From positions 434,001 through 498,000 of the forward strand of contig CBDAUN010000003.1 of assembly GCA_965200645.1 (NCBI GenBank): a DNA stretch of 64,000 bases, written 5' to 3'. Made by a program: the position numbers and the translations under genes. This stretch comes from CBDAUN01 sp965200645. GTDB lineage: Bacteria; Pseudomonadota; Gammaproteobacteria; Arenicellales; JAJDZL01. Below the pieces are notes generated by a model that ran no database searches, was not told the DNA's origin, and saw only the letters and a list, made by a program, of their open reading frames with translations. Position 1 is the first letter of the stretch. The number at the start of each line of letters is the position of its first letter. This document shows positions 43,821-52,851 of the stretch, piece by piece.

Positions 43821-44360
43821 TTAGATATTTATCTCTATCAGATCCAACAGTTCTTCAACATTGTCTGAAATCAGTAATTGTTCAACCCAAACTTTTGGAA
43901 TAAAGCCTTCCTCACATTGATGTTCCAACAGTTTTATTAACGGGTTGTAGTAGCCATCAACGTTTAAGACTCCAACTGGCTTGGAGTGATAATGCAAAAT
44001 ATTCCAGCTCATAACAGAAAACAGTTCATCTAAAGTACCCACACCGCCAGGCAGAATTAAAAACCCATCCGAACGCTTAAACATGATTCTTTTTCGTTCC
44101 TCCAGGGTTTCAACCTTTATCAACTCCTTTACCCTGTCATTTCCCACTTCGTGCTCCTCCAGCCAGTGGGTAATCACACCAATTACATCTCCTCCCAGGT
44201 CAATAACGGCGTTGGACAGTTCACCCATTAGACCCACTGAACCACCTCCGTAGACCAAGGCTATATTGCGAGAAGCGATAGCCCTTCCTACGAATTTCGC
44301 AATTTCCGCAAAGTTTGGAGTTTTGCCGTGCTGCGATCCTAGAAAAACGCCTAGATGCAT
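43821..44360 (-). CDS. LOG family / TIGR00730 Rossmann-fold protein
   Basis: A 179-residue protein of the LOG (lysine decarboxylase-like, cytokinin riboside 5'-monophosphate phosphoribohydrolase) family. The signature PGGVGTLDELFSVMSW is near 105-120 and YGGGSVGLMG near 38-47. Bacterial members hydrolyse nucleoside monophosphates to base and ribose phosphate. Its stop is close to a long AT-rich inverted repeat with no U-tract. The family is clear; the physiological substrate is not. Confidence 0.9.
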   Translation of the reverse strand: MHLGVFLGSQHGKTPNFAEIAKFVGRAIASRNIALVYGGGSVGLMGELSNAVIDLGGDVIGVITHWLEEHEVGNDRVKELIKVETLEERKRIMFKRSDGFLILPGGVGTLDELFSVMSWNILHYHSKPVGVLNVDGYYNPLIKLLEHQCEEGFIPKVWVEQLLISDNVEELLDLIEINI

Positions 44361-44580
44361 TATTTATGTCCCGTACAGTTGAAGTATGAATTAATAGAAG
44401 TCCGCAGTAAATCTATCCAAAATTAGTTTTGAATATAATAATGTGAATGTCTTACAATATGTGTTTCTCACTCAAAAACTCCACACAATTAATCTTAATT
44501 CTTTGGCATCCATCCGCAGTTGGTGCCGGTTTATCCTGTTTTAGTCTCAACAAGGGAACGTATTACTCTTTAGACCTGCT

Positions 44581-45171
44581 ATGAGTGCCTCTCCTGCCGC
44601 CGCTATAGAGAAGATCTTTCTTACAGCAGATTCTCTATTTTTAGATTCATGCATACTCGCATCTCAGGTATTGAAAAGTGGTTTCCGCCCTAAATATTTG
44701 ATCGCATTATGGCGTGGAGGGACTCCAGTCGGTATTTGCTTACAAGAGATGCTAGCTTACTTTGGCATTCAGGTCGACCATATTGCAATACGAACTTCTC
44801 TGTATGAAGGTATTGAGCGAAGAGCAGACGCTATTAGAATTCACGGACTCGGATACATTATTGACCGCATTAACGTCAACGATCCACTGCTAATCGTGGA
44901 CGATATATTTGATACTGGCGTAACCGTAAGCGCGTTAATTTCTGAAATTAATAGAAGGGCAAGACGCAATACACCCGAAGATATTCGTGTGGCAGCCGCC
45001 TGGTATAAGCCAGCAAAAAATCTCACTGATCGGGTTCCCGATTACTATGCACATGCTACGGACAAGTGGGTAGTCTTTCCCCACGAACTTCTTGAACTTG
45101 AGTTCGAGGAAATTCAGCAAAACAAACCGAAAGTGGCTGAAATTCTGGACTCGATCCGACAGACTCTATAA
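44581..45171 (+). CDS. Phosphoribosyltransferase, hypoxanthine/xanthine type
   Basis: A 196-residue type I phosphoribosyltransferase with the PRPP-binding run LLIVDDIFDTGVTV near 101-114 and the pyrophosphate-loop ALWRGGTPVG near 41-50. The sequence after it, YAHATDKWVVFPHELLE, resembles hypoxanthine/xanthine-guanine enzymes, so purine salvage is the likely role. It begins a plus-strand run with suyA 39 bp later and may share its transcript; the link to sulfonate breakdown is not obvious. Confidence 0.82.
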   Translation: MSASPAAAIEKIFLTADSLFLDSCILASQVLKSGFRPKYLIALWRGGTPVGICLQEMLAYFGIQVDHIAIRTSLYEGIERRADAIRIHGLGYIIDRINVNDPLLIVDDIFDTGVTVSALISEINRRARRNTPEDIRVAAAWYKPAKNLTDRVPDYYAHATDKWVVFPHELLELEFEEIQQNKPKVAEILDSIRQTL

Positions 45172-45210
45172 TCAATATCAACAATAACTATCAATGAATT
45201 TGTCACTAAT

Positions 45211-45516
45211 ATGAACTCTAACGAAAATCATTCACCACCAGACTTTCTGGTACACGACGAAAAAGATTCTGTCGGTGTAATCGTAGTTGAAGACGCCTCT
45301 GCCGGAAAGGCACTAACTGGCTGGATCATGGAAACTAATGCCACAATTCAGATCGATGCAGTTGACGACATTCCGTTGGGACATAAGATTGCTTTAGTCG
45401 AACACAGTACCGATGACAAAGTGATCAAATATGGATTTCCGATCGGAAAAGTCGTAGCACCAATTGTTAAGGGCGGTCATCTACACGTACATAATGCAAA
45501 AACGGAAAAATGGTAA
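45211..45516 (+). CDS. suyA: (2R)-sulfolactate sulfo-lyase small subunit, SuyA-like
   Basis: A 101-residue SAF-domain protein related to the N-terminal part of altronate dehydratase (UxaA). The visible motif is DDIPLGHKIALVEHSTDDKVIKYG and the closing GxHLHVHN. By itself this could be the small subunit of several UxaA-type lyases. The neighbours (SuyB, HpsN and two dehydrogenases) point to the sulfolactate enzyme, which releases sulfite and pyruvate. Its stop overlaps the suyB start region. Confidence 0.82.
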   Translation: MNSNENHSPPDFLVHDEKDSVGVIVVEDASAGKALTGWIMETNATIQIDAVDDIPLGHKIALVEHSTDDKVIKYGFPIGKVVAPIVKGGHLHVHNAKTEKW

Positions 45517-46685
45517 TGAATAATTCAACAATTTACGGATACAGAAGAGAAAATGGTCGCGTTGGAATTCGAAACCACGTCATCATTCTTCCACTTGACG
45601 ACCTGTCAAACGCTGCCTGTGAAGCAGTAGCAAATAACATTAAGGGAACCTTGGCGCTTCCCCATCATTACGGGCGCTTACAGTTTGGCGAAGATTTGGA
45701 GTTGCACTTTCGAACTCTAATCGGAACCGGCAGTAATCCAAATGTCGCTGCCTGCATAGTTATCGGTATCGAACCGGGCTGGACCAAGCGTGTAGTAGAT
45801 GGTATCGCAAAGACCGGAAAACCTGTTGAAGGCTTTTCGATCGAACAAAATGGCGACATCAACACCATCGCCACCGCATCCCGAACAGCAAAGGATTTTG
45901 TTCAGTGGGCTTCTGAACTTAGAAGAGAACCGTGCGGTGTATCGGACCTATGGATTTCACACAAGTGTGGCGAATCTGATACGACTTCCGGCATTGGCGC
46001 AAACCCAGCAGTAGGTAATCTGATTGACAAACTAGACCCCCTGGGCGCTACTAACTGCTTCGGTGAAACTTCAGAGTTGACGGGTGCAGAGCTTTTGTGC
46101 CGTGAAAGGGCGATTTCACCTGAGATTGGCGATAAGTTTCTTGCCACCTGGCAAGCCTATATGGACGAAGTGATTGAACCGCATAAGACTAACGATCTTT
46201 CGGAAAGCCAGCCCACCAAAGGGAACATTGAGGGCGGATTGACTACAATTGAAGAAAAGGCACTGGGAAATTTGCAAAAGATTGGCAAGCACACCAAATA
46301 TATTGATGTATTAAAACCCGCTGAAACACCAACTAGTGGGCCAGGTCTTTATTTCATGGACACTTCGTCAGCAGCAGCAGAATGCGTGACTCTACAGGCT
46401 GCAGCTGGATTTGTTGTGCATGTATTCCCAACGGGGCAGGGCAACATCATTGGTCACCCGATCGAGCCCGTTATCAAGCTTACAGCCAATCCAAGAACAG
46501 TTCGTACCATGGGCGAGCATGTCGATTTGGACGTATCTGGAATTCTTCGTCGAGAAATGACGATGGATGAAGCAGGAGATGCACTGATCGACATGACCAT
46601 TCGAACTTGCAACGGGCGACTCACTGCAGCGGAAGCTCTAGGTCATAGAGAATTTGTTATGACCAAGTTGTATCGTAGCGCTTAG
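45510..46685 (+). CDS. suyB: (2R)-sulfolactate sulfo-lyase large subunit, SuyB-like
   Basis: Catalytic partner of SuyA, splitting sulfolactate into pyruvate and sulfite. It is about 390 residues long, which fits SuyB; UxaA altronate dehydratases are a single chain near 490. Motifs are GYRRENGRVGIRNHVIILP at the N-terminus, HKCGESDTTSG near 150, KGNIEGGLTTIEEKALGNLQ near 238 and FPTGQGNIIGHPI near 308; the Cys residues 152 and others may bind an iron-sulfur or metal centre. The start at 45510 overlaps suyA by 7 bp; an ATG at 45516 (TAATG) is an equally good start. Confidence 0.83.
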   Translation: MVMNNSTIYGYRRENGRVGIRNHVIILPLDDLSNAACEAVANNIKGTLALPHHYGRLQFGEDLELHFRTLIGTGSNPNVAACIVIGIEPGWTKRVVDGIAKTGKPVEGFSIEQNGDINTIATASRTAKDFVQWASELRREPCGVSDLWISHKCGESDTTSGIGANPAVGNLIDKLDPLGATNCFGETSELTGAELLCRERAISPEIGDKFLATWQAYMDEVIEPHKTNDLSESQPTKGNIEGGLTTIEEKALGNLQKIGKHTKYIDVLKPAETPTSGPGLYFMDTSSAAAECVTLQAAAGFVVHVFPTGQGNIIGHPIEPVIKLTANPRTVRTMGEHVDLDVSGILRREMTMDEAGDALIDMTIRTCNGRLTAAEALGHREFVMTKLYRSA

Positions 46686-46718
46686 CACGATTTACTTTGA
46701 AATATAGATTAGTAAGTC

Positions 46719-48017
46719 ATGACAATACGTACGGTTAAATCCGCAAAACCAAAGTCCGTCGAATCCCGAAGTTCGCGTGATGTAGAAAACACTGTTCGAG
46801 AGATGCTGGATACCATCAAAAACGGTGGTGAGTCAGCTGCACTTGATTATGCAAACAAGCTTGATGGTTGGGAAGGTGGTGTAGTTCTAACCCAATCAGA
46901 CATTGATGAAGCAGCATCTAAGTTAAGTGAGCAAGTTAAGTCAGATATTGAATTTTCACACGAACGAGTGAAAAAATTTGCCGAGTGTCAGCTGGATAGC
47001 CTTTCGGAATTTGAAACCGAACTGGCTGACGGTGTATACGCTGGTCAGCGTCTAATTCCTGTAACAACCGCAGGCTGTTACGTGCCTGGTGGTAGATATG
47101 CACACATCGCTTCAGCAGTGATGAGTGTGACCACTGCCAAAGTTGCCGGTGTGCCTAACATCATTGTCTGTTCTCCACCAAAGGCTGAAGTAGGAGTTCA
47201 TCCCGCAATCGTCTACACCGCTTCGTTATGTGGAGCAGACACGATTCTTGCGATGGGTGGAGTACAGGGGGTCGCGTCTTTAGCATACGGACTTTTTTCA
47301 GGACATCCAGCAGATATTCTGGTTGGACCCGGCAATCAGTATGTTGCCGTAGCAAAACGTATGCTGTTTGGACCGGTAGGTATAGACTTGTTTGCCGGAC
47401 CTACCGAAATTCTTGTCATAGCTGATGGGGATGCTGATCCACATATTGTTGCATCTGACCTCATCGGACAAGCCGAGCATGGACCAGATTCACCAGCCTG
47501 GTTGATTACTACTTCGGATTCACTAGCTGACTCTGTTTTGAAAATTATCGATCAATACATCGAACGATTACCTGAGCCAAATCGAACTTCAGCTCTTCGA
47601 GCATGGGAAGATTTTGGTGAAGTAACTGTCGTTGATACTAATCAAGAAGCAGTAAAGGTCAGTGACGACTATGCACCTGAACATCTCGAAGTACAAGCAG
47701 AAAATCTCGACTGGTGGCTTGAGAATTTATCGAACTATGGCTCGCTATTTCTAGGAGAGGAAACAACGGTCGCGTATGGCGACAAGTGCTCTGGAACAAA
47801 CCATATTCTACCGACTAATGGGGCAGCCCGTTATACCGGCGGTTTGAGTGTAAGTAAGTTTATAAAGACTGTAACCTACCAGCGAATGACACGTGAGGCC
47901 AATCGAAGTGTGGGAGCAGTGGCTGCCAGAATTTCTCGACAGGAGGGGATGGAAGCCCATGCACTGACTGGAGACGATCGTCTTGAAAAGTATTTTCCCG
48001 GTGAACTTCAAGCCTAG
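46719..48017 (+). CDS. hpsN: Sulfopropanediol 3-dehydrogenase HpsN
   Basis: Histidinol-dehydrogenase-like enzyme that oxidises 2,3-dihydroxypropane-1-sulfonate twice with NAD+ to sulfolactate. The 432-residue protein has TTAGCYVPGGRYAHIASAVM near 110, the PADILVGPGNQYVAVAKR block near 197, DLFAGPTEILVIADGDADPH near 223 and the active-site run SDDYAPEHLEVQ near 320. The N-terminus and the SVMSVTTAKVAGV segment match HpsN much more than biosynthetic HisD, and no other his gene lies nearby. It is 33 bp after suyB. Confidence 0.88.
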   Translation: MTIRTVKSAKPKSVESRSSRDVENTVREMLDTIKNGGESAALDYANKLDGWEGGVVLTQSDIDEAASKLSEQVKSDIEFSHERVKKFAECQLDSLSEFETELADGVYAGQRLIPVTTAGCYVPGGRYAHIASAVMSVTTAKVAGVPNIIVCSPPKAEVGVHPAIVYTASLCGADTILAMGGVQGVASLAYGLFSGHPADILVGPGNQYVAVAKRMLFGPVGIDLFAGPTEILVIADGDADPHIVASDLIGQAEHGPDSPAWLITTSDSLADSVLKIIDQYIERLPEPNRTSALRAWEDFGEVTVVDTNQEAVKVSDDYAPEHLEVQAENLDWWLENLSNYGSLFLGEETTVAYGDKCSGTNHILPTNGAARYTGGLSVSKFIKTVTYQRMTREANRSVGAVAARISRQEGMEAHALTGDDRLEKYFPGELQA

Positions 48018-48028
48018 CGTGACCTGCT

Positions 48029-48796
48029 GTGCAACCGGATGAAGTGTTTAGCCTCAGAGACAAAGTTGCAGTCGTAACCGGTGCCAGTTCCGGCATCGGA
48101 CTTTCAATCAGTCGAACACTAGCGATTGCTGGTGCAAAGGTAGTTTTGATTGCCCGCCGTGAAACCCAGTTGACCGATGCTGTAGATGACATACTAAAGG
48201 AGGGTGGGGATGCACAGTGGGTTGCTGCAGACCTGACTCAACCGGAAGCGTTGAATTCCTTGAAGGGTAGGGTCGAAAGTTGTTTCGGTTGCCCGCAAAT
48301 CGTGGTAAACGGTGCTGGAGTTAATCTGCGTGAACCCGTCGGATCAGTCAGCTGGGAGAGTTGGAACCATACGCTCAATTTAAATCTCTCCGTGCCATTT
48401 TTTTTCTCACGAATGTTTGTGGACTTTATGAAAGAACAGCAATGGGGAAAGATCATAAACGTGGCATCTTTGCAATCGTTGCGAGCCTTTCCCAATAGCA
48501 TTGCTTACGGTTCTTCGAAAGGTGGGGTAATGCAATTAACTCGTGCAATGGCAGAGACATGGTCTTGCTATGGCATTACCTGTAATGCTATTGCACCAGG
48601 ATTTTTTCCAACCGATTTGACAGCGCCTGTTTTTGATAACGAGGAGGTTGCCAGTAAAATGGCTAATCAAACAGCAATTGGAAGAAACGGTCGGATGGAA
48701 GACTTAGATGGACCAATAATATTCTTGACATCTTCTGCTTCTGACTACGTTACTGGCCAAACTCTATATATAGATGGCGGATTTACGGCAAAGTAA
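48029..48796 (+). CDS. hpsO: SDR oxidoreductase, HpsO-like DHPS 2-dehydrogenase
   Basis: A 255-residue short-chain dehydrogenase with the loop TGASSGIG near 17-24, NGAGVN near 94, a Ser in NVASLQS near 145 and YGSSKG Tyr-Lys near 158. In known DHPS pathways HpsO interconverts one DHPS enantiomer with the 2-keto compound, and HpsP the other. This assignment comes from the neighbouring hpsN and suyAB, since SDR substrates are not readable from sequence. The start is GTG at 48029; it ends 1 bp before the next gene. Confidence 0.72.
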   Translation: MQPDEVFSLRDKVAVVTGASSGIGLSISRTLAIAGAKVVLIARRETQLTDAVDDILKEGGDAQWVAADLTQPEALNSLKGRVESCFGCPQIVVNGAGVNLREPVGSVSWESWNHTLNLNLSVPFFFSRMFVDFMKEQQWGKIINVASLQSLRAFPNSIAYGSSKGGVMQLTRAMAETWSCYGITCNAIAPGFFPTDLTAPVFDNEEVASKMANQTAIGRNGRMEDLDGPIIFLTSSASDYVTGQTLYIDGGFTAK

Positions 48797-48797
48797 C

Positions 48798-49796
48798 ATG
48801 AAAGCACTTGTATACACAGCGCCAAATACGGTTGAATACCGCGATGAACCAGCACCAGTGCAAACTGACGGTGAGTCGCTCGTACAGATCGAAGCTGCAG
48901 GAATCTGCGGCTCCGACCTTCATGCCTACCTCGGACACGATAGTCGTCGCGTTCCACCACTTATTCTAGGTCACGAAGTATGCGGCACCGTTGTGGAAGG
49001 GGAGTTGTCCGGACAGACTGTGGTTTTAAATCCTTTGATTACTTGCGGAAAATGCAATGTATGTCTAGATGGACGTACTAATTTATGTGCAGATAGAGAA
49101 CTAATTGGAATGAATCGCCCAGGAGCATTTGCGGATTACATTAGTATTCCGACAAATAATTTAATTCAAGTTCCTGCTGATGCGAATTCTACGCATCTTG
49201 CACTGACTGAACCGGCGGCTACTGCATTGCATGCTATCAGACTGGCTGACCGAGCTGCTGCTCGACCGACTTCGGAATCGAATGCGTTGGTGGTCGGTAG
49301 CGGTTCTGTAGGGATGTTCTGTGTCTTGTTTTTAAAAGACTATGGTTGTAAGAATGTTACGCTTTACGAAACTAATGCTCTTCGACGAGAAACAGCAGAA
49401 TCAACTGAAACCTGCAAGGTGTTAGATCCTACAAAAATTGACAAGGAGTATGGATGCTACGATTTGGTCATTGATGCAGTTGGAAATCAAATTACTCGTG
49501 AAACATCGATTAATGCTGTGAGACCCGGTGGTGTGGTAATGCATATTGGTCTTGGCTCAGCAACTGGAGGGCTAGATGCTCGAACCCTTACGCTTTCAGA
49601 AATTACTTTTATTGGTACCTATACGTATACCGCACTTGACTTGAAGACTGCTGCTCGCAAAATTTATAGTGCCGAAATAGGGCCGCTCGATTGGGCAGAT
49701 GAGCGTCCTATGTCCGACGGGGCTGGAGCATTTCAGGAGCTGATCAGTGGATTAGTATCCTCCCCAAAAATTATTTTGCATCCACATCTATCGTAA
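48798..49796 (+). CDS. hpsP: Zinc-dependent alcohol dehydrogenase, HpsP-like
   Basis: Medium-chain dehydrogenase of 332 residues counted from ATG 48798; a start 24 bp upstream would read back into the SDR gene. The catalytic-zinc residues show as GICGSDLHAYLGHDS and LILGHEVCG, and the structural zinc site as CGKCNVCLDGRTNLC. The NAD fold is marked by VVGSGSVGMF near 165. It is proposed to partner the SDR in converting DHPS stereoisomers. The substrate is inferred from context. Confidence 0.75.
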   Translation: MKALVYTAPNTVEYRDEPAPVQTDGESLVQIEAAGICGSDLHAYLGHDSRRVPPLILGHEVCGTVVEGELSGQTVVLNPLITCGKCNVCLDGRTNLCADRELIGMNRPGAFADYISIPTNNLIQVPADANSTHLALTEPAATALHAIRLADRAAARPTSESNALVVGSGSVGMFCVLFLKDYGCKNVTLYETNALRRETAESTETCKVLDPTKIDKEYGCYDLVIDAVGNQITRETSINAVRPGGVVMHIGLGSATGGLDARTLTLSEITFIGTYTYTALDLKTAARKIYSAEIGPLDWADERPMSDGAGAFQELISGLVSSPKIILHPHLS

Positions 49797-49807
49797 TTGA
49801 CAGCTTC

Positions 49808-50821
49808 TTGGAAGCAGATATTGTCATCCTAAAGCTTCACGAGGCTGAAAAACTTGCTTGTAGAGTGCTTGAGACACATGGAGTTAGGAGTGAAGTCGCA
49901 AGTACAGTCGCACATGCTCTAGTTCTAGCTGATGCCGACGGGTTACCGTCACACGGTCTGTTTAGAGTCCCATCCTACCTCGTTCAACTGCGCAGCAAAA
50001 AAGTTGACGGAACAGTTTCGCCTAAGAAAAAAAGGATAAGTTCATCAGCAATTGAAGTCGATGTCCAAGGCGGTTTTGCCTATCCAGCGTTGGCAATTGC
50101 TACGGACTGGCTGAGTTTGAATGTATCGAAAGAGGGAATTGCGATTGCGACAATTTGCAACTCTCACCACTGTGGAGTTGCGGGGTTTCCAGTCGAAATC
50201 CTGGCACGTCACAGTTATATTGGATTAATGTTTGCCAACACACCCAAAGCGTTGGCTTTTACTGGTGATTCAAAACCAACTTTAGGAACAAATCCTATTG
50301 CCTTTTCTTGTCCTCGCAAGGATGCCGAGCCATTGATTATTGACCTATCTTTAAGCAAAGTGGCTCGAGGACGAATTAGCCTAGCACAAGAGCAAAATGA
50401 AAGTATCCCGGACGACTGGGCAATTGACGCTGACGGCAATCCCACCACAGACCCGAACAAAGCACTAAAGGGTGCACTTTTACCACTAGGAGGAGCAAAA
50501 GGGGCATCACTGGCTCTTATGGTCGAAATATTAGCTGCCGCTCTCACTCGTAGTCAGTTTGGTTTTGAAGCCTCGTCGTTTTTTGATGCGGAAGGCGCAA
50601 GCCCTTTAGTCGGACAAGTATTAATCGCGATCGACCCTAAACGATTTAATCCTGAATTTAGCGTTCGAATCGAACAGTTTTTTGCTCAATTGACATCAAA
50701 TTCGGCAACCAGACTGCCTGGGAAAAGACGATTTGTTAGTCGCCAGGATGCAATCGCCAACGGCATCCGTTACAAGGCACTACTCATTGAAGAACTTGAG
50801 CGGCTTGCTCAAGTAAGCTGA
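49808..50821 (+). CDS. Ldh2/ComC-type sulfolactate (malate/L-lactate family) dehydrogenase
   Basis: A 337-residue protein of the malate/L-lactate dehydrogenase type 2 family, which includes the (R)-sulfolactate dehydrogenase ComC. The family blocks are DADGLPSHGLFRVPSYL near 38-54, NSHHCGVAGFPVE near 117 and the TLGTNPIAFS block near 157. The probable start is TTG at 49808. Its place at the end of suyAB-hpsN-hpsO-hpsP suggests that it equilibrates sulfolactate with sulfopyruvate, but a role in malate or lactate oxidation cannot be excluded. Confidence 0.75.
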   Translation: MEADIVILKLHEAEKLACRVLETHGVRSEVASTVAHALVLADADGLPSHGLFRVPSYLVQLRSKKVDGTVSPKKKRISSSAIEVDVQGGFAYPALAIATDWLSLNVSKEGIAIATICNSHHCGVAGFPVEILARHSYIGLMFANTPKALAFTGDSKPTLGTNPIAFSCPRKDAEPLIIDLSLSKVARGRISLAQEQNESIPDDWAIDADGNPTTDPNKALKGALLPLGGAKGASLALMVEILAAALTRSQFGFEASSFFDAEGASPLVGQVLIAIDPKRFNPEFSVRIEQFFAQLTSNSATRLPGKRRFVSRQDAIANGIRYKALLIEELERLAQVS

Positions 50822-50870
50822 GATTACTTGAACGCAGTCCGAATCAAAACCATATCAGTCCTAATTCAGC

Positions 50871-51581
50871 TTAATTGGAACTTGGTTTATAAAAAGGATA
50901 ATGGCTCGGAATTGTAATCAATTCTGGGTTAGGTGCATCAGTGATTTGATTAAATTGGAATAGTGCATCTTGAAGCCCTGATGTGGATGCGGTAACCCGC
51001 ATAATGTCAAAACTGGGAATCATCGACCTGATCTTCTGAGCAGAATAACTATTCATTTGATGAAAGTTTGATTGACTTGCAAAATATAGCAACTCCCAGT
51101 TTTCCGATATTTCGAAGTGCTCGGGACGAAATGGTAACAATTGATTGGTCCACAAAAGTGAATGGAGTAATGTATCACTACTACAAAAGGGGATTATCTT
51201 GCTCATGATGTGCATGATGCTTTTTTGGGACAAGTAGTTTAGTAAGTCCCAAGTAAAGATCATACTAATATTTCCATGCCTGCAAGCATGAAGTAATCTA
51301 TCAATATCTACCTTAGTTAACTCTAGTTCAAGTCGGTCTGACTCGACTCGATTAGTCGAATCTAACTGACTGGAGATTTTCTTTTGGAGGTTAAATATGG
51401 AATAAACACAGTCATGGGAACTTAATGAATTCAACAGGAACTGATTGACAGCACTGAAATCAATGACGACATGTTTCTTGTTTTGACATTGAACCAAATG
51501 TTCCCGAATGGTGCTCATAATACTCGTCATTACATACTGGTCGTGGCGAGGAGCAACAGACGATAATTTGGAATCAATCAT
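50871..51581 (-). CDS. Hypothetical protein, degenerate methyltransferase-like
   Basis: A 236-residue protein, convergent with the sulfolactate-type dehydrogenase gene. Its middle (ISMIFTWDLLNYLSQKSIMH near 110-130, followed by LLHSLLWTNQLLPFRPEHFEI) resembles the central part of SAM-dependent methyltransferase-like proteins found beside bactofilin in other gammaproteobacteria. The glycine-rich SAM loop normally seen near the N-terminus is missing; a VIDFSAVNQ strand stands in its place. It may be catalytically dead. The start is ATG at 51581; the gene lies 96 bp downstream of bactofilin on the same strand. Confidence 0.6.
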   Translation of the reverse strand: MIDSKLSSVAPRHDQYVMTSIMSTIREHLVQCQNKKHVVIDFSAVNQFLLNSLSSHDCVYSIFNLQKKISSQLDSTNRVESDRLELELTKVDIDRLLHACRHGNISMIFTWDLLNYLSQKSIMHIMSKIIPFCSSDTLLHSLLWTNQLLPFRPEHFEISENWELLYFASQSNFHQMNSYSAQKIRSMIPSFDIMRVTASTSGLQDALFQFNQITDAPNPELITIPSHYPFYKPSSN

Positions 51582-51677
51582 GGTTCAATGTTCAGAAACA
51601 ACAGCCCACCTACGAAATCTGTAAAACTATGGTTATCTTGTATGTACTGCGTAAAACTTAACAAGATTTTGTTAATG

Positions 51678-52244
51678 TTATGTTTTAGCACCTTCAAGTT
51701 TTGAAGATTCAGGGGCACTTTTTGAGTCTTTCAAAATACTTTGAGGCCCTGATTTTGCACCAGTTTGCTGTGCCGAAGGTTGGGATTGCTGTGGACGTTG
51801 AGCACTCTTGATCATGTGAATTGATCCGTTAAAATCGCACTCCTTTTCAACAACAATCCGTCGAGTCTTTACTTCCCCGTGAAAGACTCCACTGCTTAAA
51901 AATTGCGCGGTATCACTGGCGATCAATTCACCGTTAATGTGACCTTTGACAACAATGGATTTAGACTGAATTTTTGCTTCAGCATTACCTGACTCTTGAA
52001 TGGTTACCTGATTTTCCGGCAAGGAGATATTTCCTTTAAAATTACCTGCAATAACCAAATCGTTTGTACCATTCATGTCGCCGACAAACTGCATGTTCTC
52101 ACCGACGACTGTAATTGAAGTATTGCTCCTACTTTTTTCATTAGGCGCGACACTTGCTGAGGGTCTTGAGGGGGCTGGTGGTACTTGAGGGGCTGGTGCG
52201 GTTTTTTGGTGATCGGGAGAGTTGTCTCTTTTGGATCGTAGCAT
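51678..52244 (-). CDS. Bactofilin (polymer-forming cytoskeletal protein)
   Basis: A 188-residue protein with a central bactofilin beta-helix domain (about 42-150) flanked by disordered Pro/Ser/Gln-rich tails. The repeat pattern is visible in TVVGENMQFVGDMNGTNDLV, IAGNFKGNISLPEN, VVKGHINGELIAS and GVFHGEVKTRRIVVE. Bactofilins polymerise without nucleotide and organise envelope or chromosome structures. The start ATG 52244 has a good ribosome binding site (GGAGG). A TATAAT sequence on the same strand lies near 52295-52300. It may be cotranscribed with the methyltransferase-like gene. Confidence 0.9.
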   Translation of the reverse strand: MLRSKRDNSPDHQKTAPAPQVPPAPSRPSASVAPNEKSRSNTSITVVGENMQFVGDMNGTNDLVIAGNFKGNISLPENQVTIQESGNAEAKIQSKSIVVKGHINGELIASDTAQFLSSGVFHGEVKTRRIVVEKECDFNGSIHMIKSAQRPQQSQPSAQQTGAKSGPQSILKDSKSAPESSKLEGAKT

Positions 52245-52851
52245 AATTGTGGACCTCCAAAGGGGTAGAAGTGATACTTATCGAGAATCAACTTATTATA
52301 TTCCACCTGCAACGAATAGACGAGATGGACAACTACATTCAATTTTAATACTTGACATAATACACATTATACGCATTTATTGTAATATACACTCTGGACT
52401 TTTTAAGGTGTCGAAGTAAATACATTCTGCTATATCAAGCGTCTAGATTGCTGGACCATTCAATTTTAGGTGTTGACCCTTGCAGACGATCAGGATAGTT
52501 TTCATCCTGAGTCCACACCAACTAAGCGCAAAGCTTAAGATTCATTTATAAGGGAGTGATGTTCAAGGCAAGCAATTCTAACTCAAAGTTGAAAACATAC
52601 ATCTCCGTGCTTGGAGAATAAATTAATAACTATGTCGCAGACTGAAACCTATGGTGCAATCTGCAGTCCTAACTCTACTTAACCGACTTCACTAGGTAAA
52701 GCGCACACCCGCTGCAGACAAATTGACTAATTATTTTTTAGTGAGATTTTTGTAAAGTTAGAATATTTATTACTATGCGTCATAAACTGACGGGATAGAT
52801 TTGAAGCTTGGCAACTTTGACTGTAGAATAGGCAGACTTTAAAGTACTTGT
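52245..52851. other. 607-bp intergenic region between bactofilin and the cupin-like gene
   Basis: AT-rich sequence with no convincing ORF. On the minus strand a TATAAT at 52295-52300 and the Shine-Dalgarno for bactofilin are near the left edge. A TTGACA at 52352-52357 is on the plus strand but has no good -10 at 16-18 bp. A small inverted repeat TCAGGAT/ATCCTGA lies near 52489-52509. Nothing here is a recognised RNA gene. Confidence 0.3.

Noticed and set aside
43799..43834. 9-bp AT inverted repeat AGATAAATA/TATTTATCT as a terminator of the LOG gene
   Set aside because: It has almost no G or C and overlaps the coding end; it is unlikely to fold stably.
45211..46685. Altronate dehydratase (UxaA)
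   Set aside because: The enzyme is split in two, the large part is about 100 residues shorter than UxaA, and no uronate genes are near; SuyAB fits better.
46719..48017. Biosynthetic histidinol dehydrogenase (hisD)
   Set aside because: No other histidine genes are near, and the N-terminus and neighbours (suyAB and two dehydrogenases) fit HpsN better.
50809..50831. 8-bp hairpin TCAAGTAA/TTACTTGA at the end of the sulfonate operon as a terminator
   Set aside because: It is AT-rich, overlaps the stop codon and has no U-tract on either strand.
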